From Rhodoplanes sp963840055 (GTDB taxonomy: Bacteria > Pseudomonadota > Alphaproteobacteria > Rhizobiales > Xanthobacteraceae): 64,000 nt of DNA. Each line of letters begins with the position of its first letter. Position 1 is the stretch's first letter. Shown here piece by piece: positions 63,447 through 64,000 of the stretch. The notes beneath the pieces are model-generated. The model was not told the origin of the DNA. It saw nothing but the letters and a program-made list of their open reading frames with translations, and searched no databases. The translations under genes and the position numbers were made by a program. The stretch spans positions 1 to 64,000 of the forward strand of contig CAWIXM010000054.1 in NCBI GenBank assembly GCA_963840055.1, read 5' to 3'.

Positions 63447-63776
63447 TTACCGCGCGAGGCCCAGAACAATAAGCAGTGCGCGGTCGAGATCGGCCAATTG
63501 ATCGGGATCGAGCCGACCGACGGCTTCGCGCACACGGTCGCGACGGAGCGCCGTGATCTTGTCTGTCATGATTTGCGATCGCGCGCGGAGCCTGTTTGCC
63601 GGCGTGGGCTCGATCACGGGTCGAATACGGCCGGCGCGAGCGACCGCCGACGACAGAGGGCACACAATGATCGAAGTCGTTCTGTCGCCGAGTTCGTTCG
63701 CCTGTACGATGACTGCGGGGCGCGGCTTGCCGAACTCGTCCGGCGCGACCACGATGACGACGTCACCGCGCTTCAC
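63447..63776 (-). CDS. MazF/PemK-family toxin (endoribonuclease)
   Basis: Toxin of 109 residues. The start KRGDVVIVVAPDEFGKPRPA is the conserved PemK-like strand-loop, followed by VIVQANELGD, TTSIIVCPLSS and RSQIMTDKITALRRDRV, all standard for MazF mRNA interferases. GTG at 63776 is chosen: it overlaps the antitoxin stop by 4 bp and gives the family N-terminus. Confidence 0.92.
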   Translation of the reverse strand: MKRGDVVIVVAPDEFGKPRPAVIVQANELGDRTTSIIVCPLSSAVARAGRIRPVIEPTPANRLRARSQIMTDKITALRRDRVREAVGRLDPDQLADLDRALLIVLGLAR

Positions 63777-64000
63777 GGCCAATCGCGCGGATCGCGCACC
63801 GCGTCGAGCCAATCGTCAAGCGCGGCATTGTCGGGATGGCGCGCAAGCTGCGCCGCTTCGCGCCGAATCGCCGCGCGTACGCTGGCGTCGCGCAGGTCCG
63901 GCACCCAATGCTGCACCGGGCGCAGCCCTTGAGCCCGCAGGCGTTCGCGCCGCGCCTGCATGCGCTCGCGCGGCGTCTTGGCGCGGCTCCTGGTGACGCG
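63773..64000 (-). CDS. DUF3018 antitoxin MazE-like protein, start outside window
   Basis: Antitoxin of the DUF3018 type that pairs with MazF-like toxins. The motif RRERLRAQGLRPVQHWVPDL is diagnostic, and the C-terminal DDWLDAVRDPRDWP would bind the toxin. The reading frame is open to the window edge (RVTRSRAKTPRERMQARRER), so the true start probably lies just beyond 64000; an internal ATG is at 63961. It precedes and overlaps the toxin gene by 4 bp. Confidence 0.85.
   Translation of the reverse strand, partial: RVTRSRAKTPRERMQARRERLRAQGLRPVQHWVPDLRDASVRAAIRREAAQLARHPDNAALDDWLDAVRDPRDWP

Overview
The window is a high-GC chromosomal segment of an alphaproteobacterium, most likely of the order Hyphomicrobiales. 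Reasons: the core genes (folD, yggT, sucAB, class I fumarase, EttA, an Omp25/RopB-like barrel) are of that type, intergenic gaps carry palindromic repeats common in that order, and 4-bp ATGA/GTGA gene overlaps are frequent. No rRNA and no CRISPR array are visible; one tRNA gene is present.

Left flank (1-18 kb): the end of a MacB/HlyD-type export locus (ATPase frameshifted), an MFS transporter gene split by a complete IS30-family element, an unusual pyruvate kinase-like enzyme, RNase T2, a cold-shock protein, the yggT-DUF167-folD operon, a zinc alcohol dehydrogenase, a full branched-chain-amino-acid-type ABC importer (binding protein, LivH, LivM, LivG, LivF) and a GabD-like aldehyde dehydrogenase.

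Centre (18.2-50.8 kb): a sulfur-oxidation island. Order: truncated sulP, aprB, aprA, qmoA, qmoB, qmoC, sat; small unknown genes and a uroporphyrinogen-III methyltransferase; then dsrA B E F H C M K L J O P N, tusA, an SQR-like flavoprotein, a DUF1641 protein, an ArsR/SqrR-type regulator and a CbiX-type chelatase. DsrL and DsrEFH, and the lack of a visible dsrD, indicate the oxidative (reverse) Dsr pathway: TusA and DsrEFH pass sulfur to DsrC, DsrAB releases sulfite, DsrMKJOP recycles DsrC, and AprBA, QmoABC and Sat take sulfite to sulfate with electrons to quinone and ATP gain. The methyltransferase, chelatase and DsrN supply the siroheme amide cofactor. The distal end holds two transposase genes and a low-GC outer-membrane barrel gene. 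The block lies between a complete tRNA-Gly(CCC) gene (50.8 kb) and a degraded copy of the 3' half of that tRNA in the same orientation (18.2 kb), as expected for a tRNA-integrated island. AT-rich palindromes built on CTAATAT/ATATTAG occur in the gaps before aprB, after sat and before dsrA, and may be operators of the regulon.

Right flank (51-64 kb): sucA-sucB, a pteridine-reductase-like SDR, an Omp25-like barrel (apparent frameshift at its end), an orphan HicB-type antitoxin, ettA, a caspase-fold protein whose His/Cys dyad is replaced by Tyr/Ser, class I fumarase, and a DUF3018/MazF toxin-antitoxin pair cut by the window end.

Three single-base frame disruptions (near 134, 4226 and 57210) lie in otherwise intact genes. 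They may be sequencing indels or real decay.
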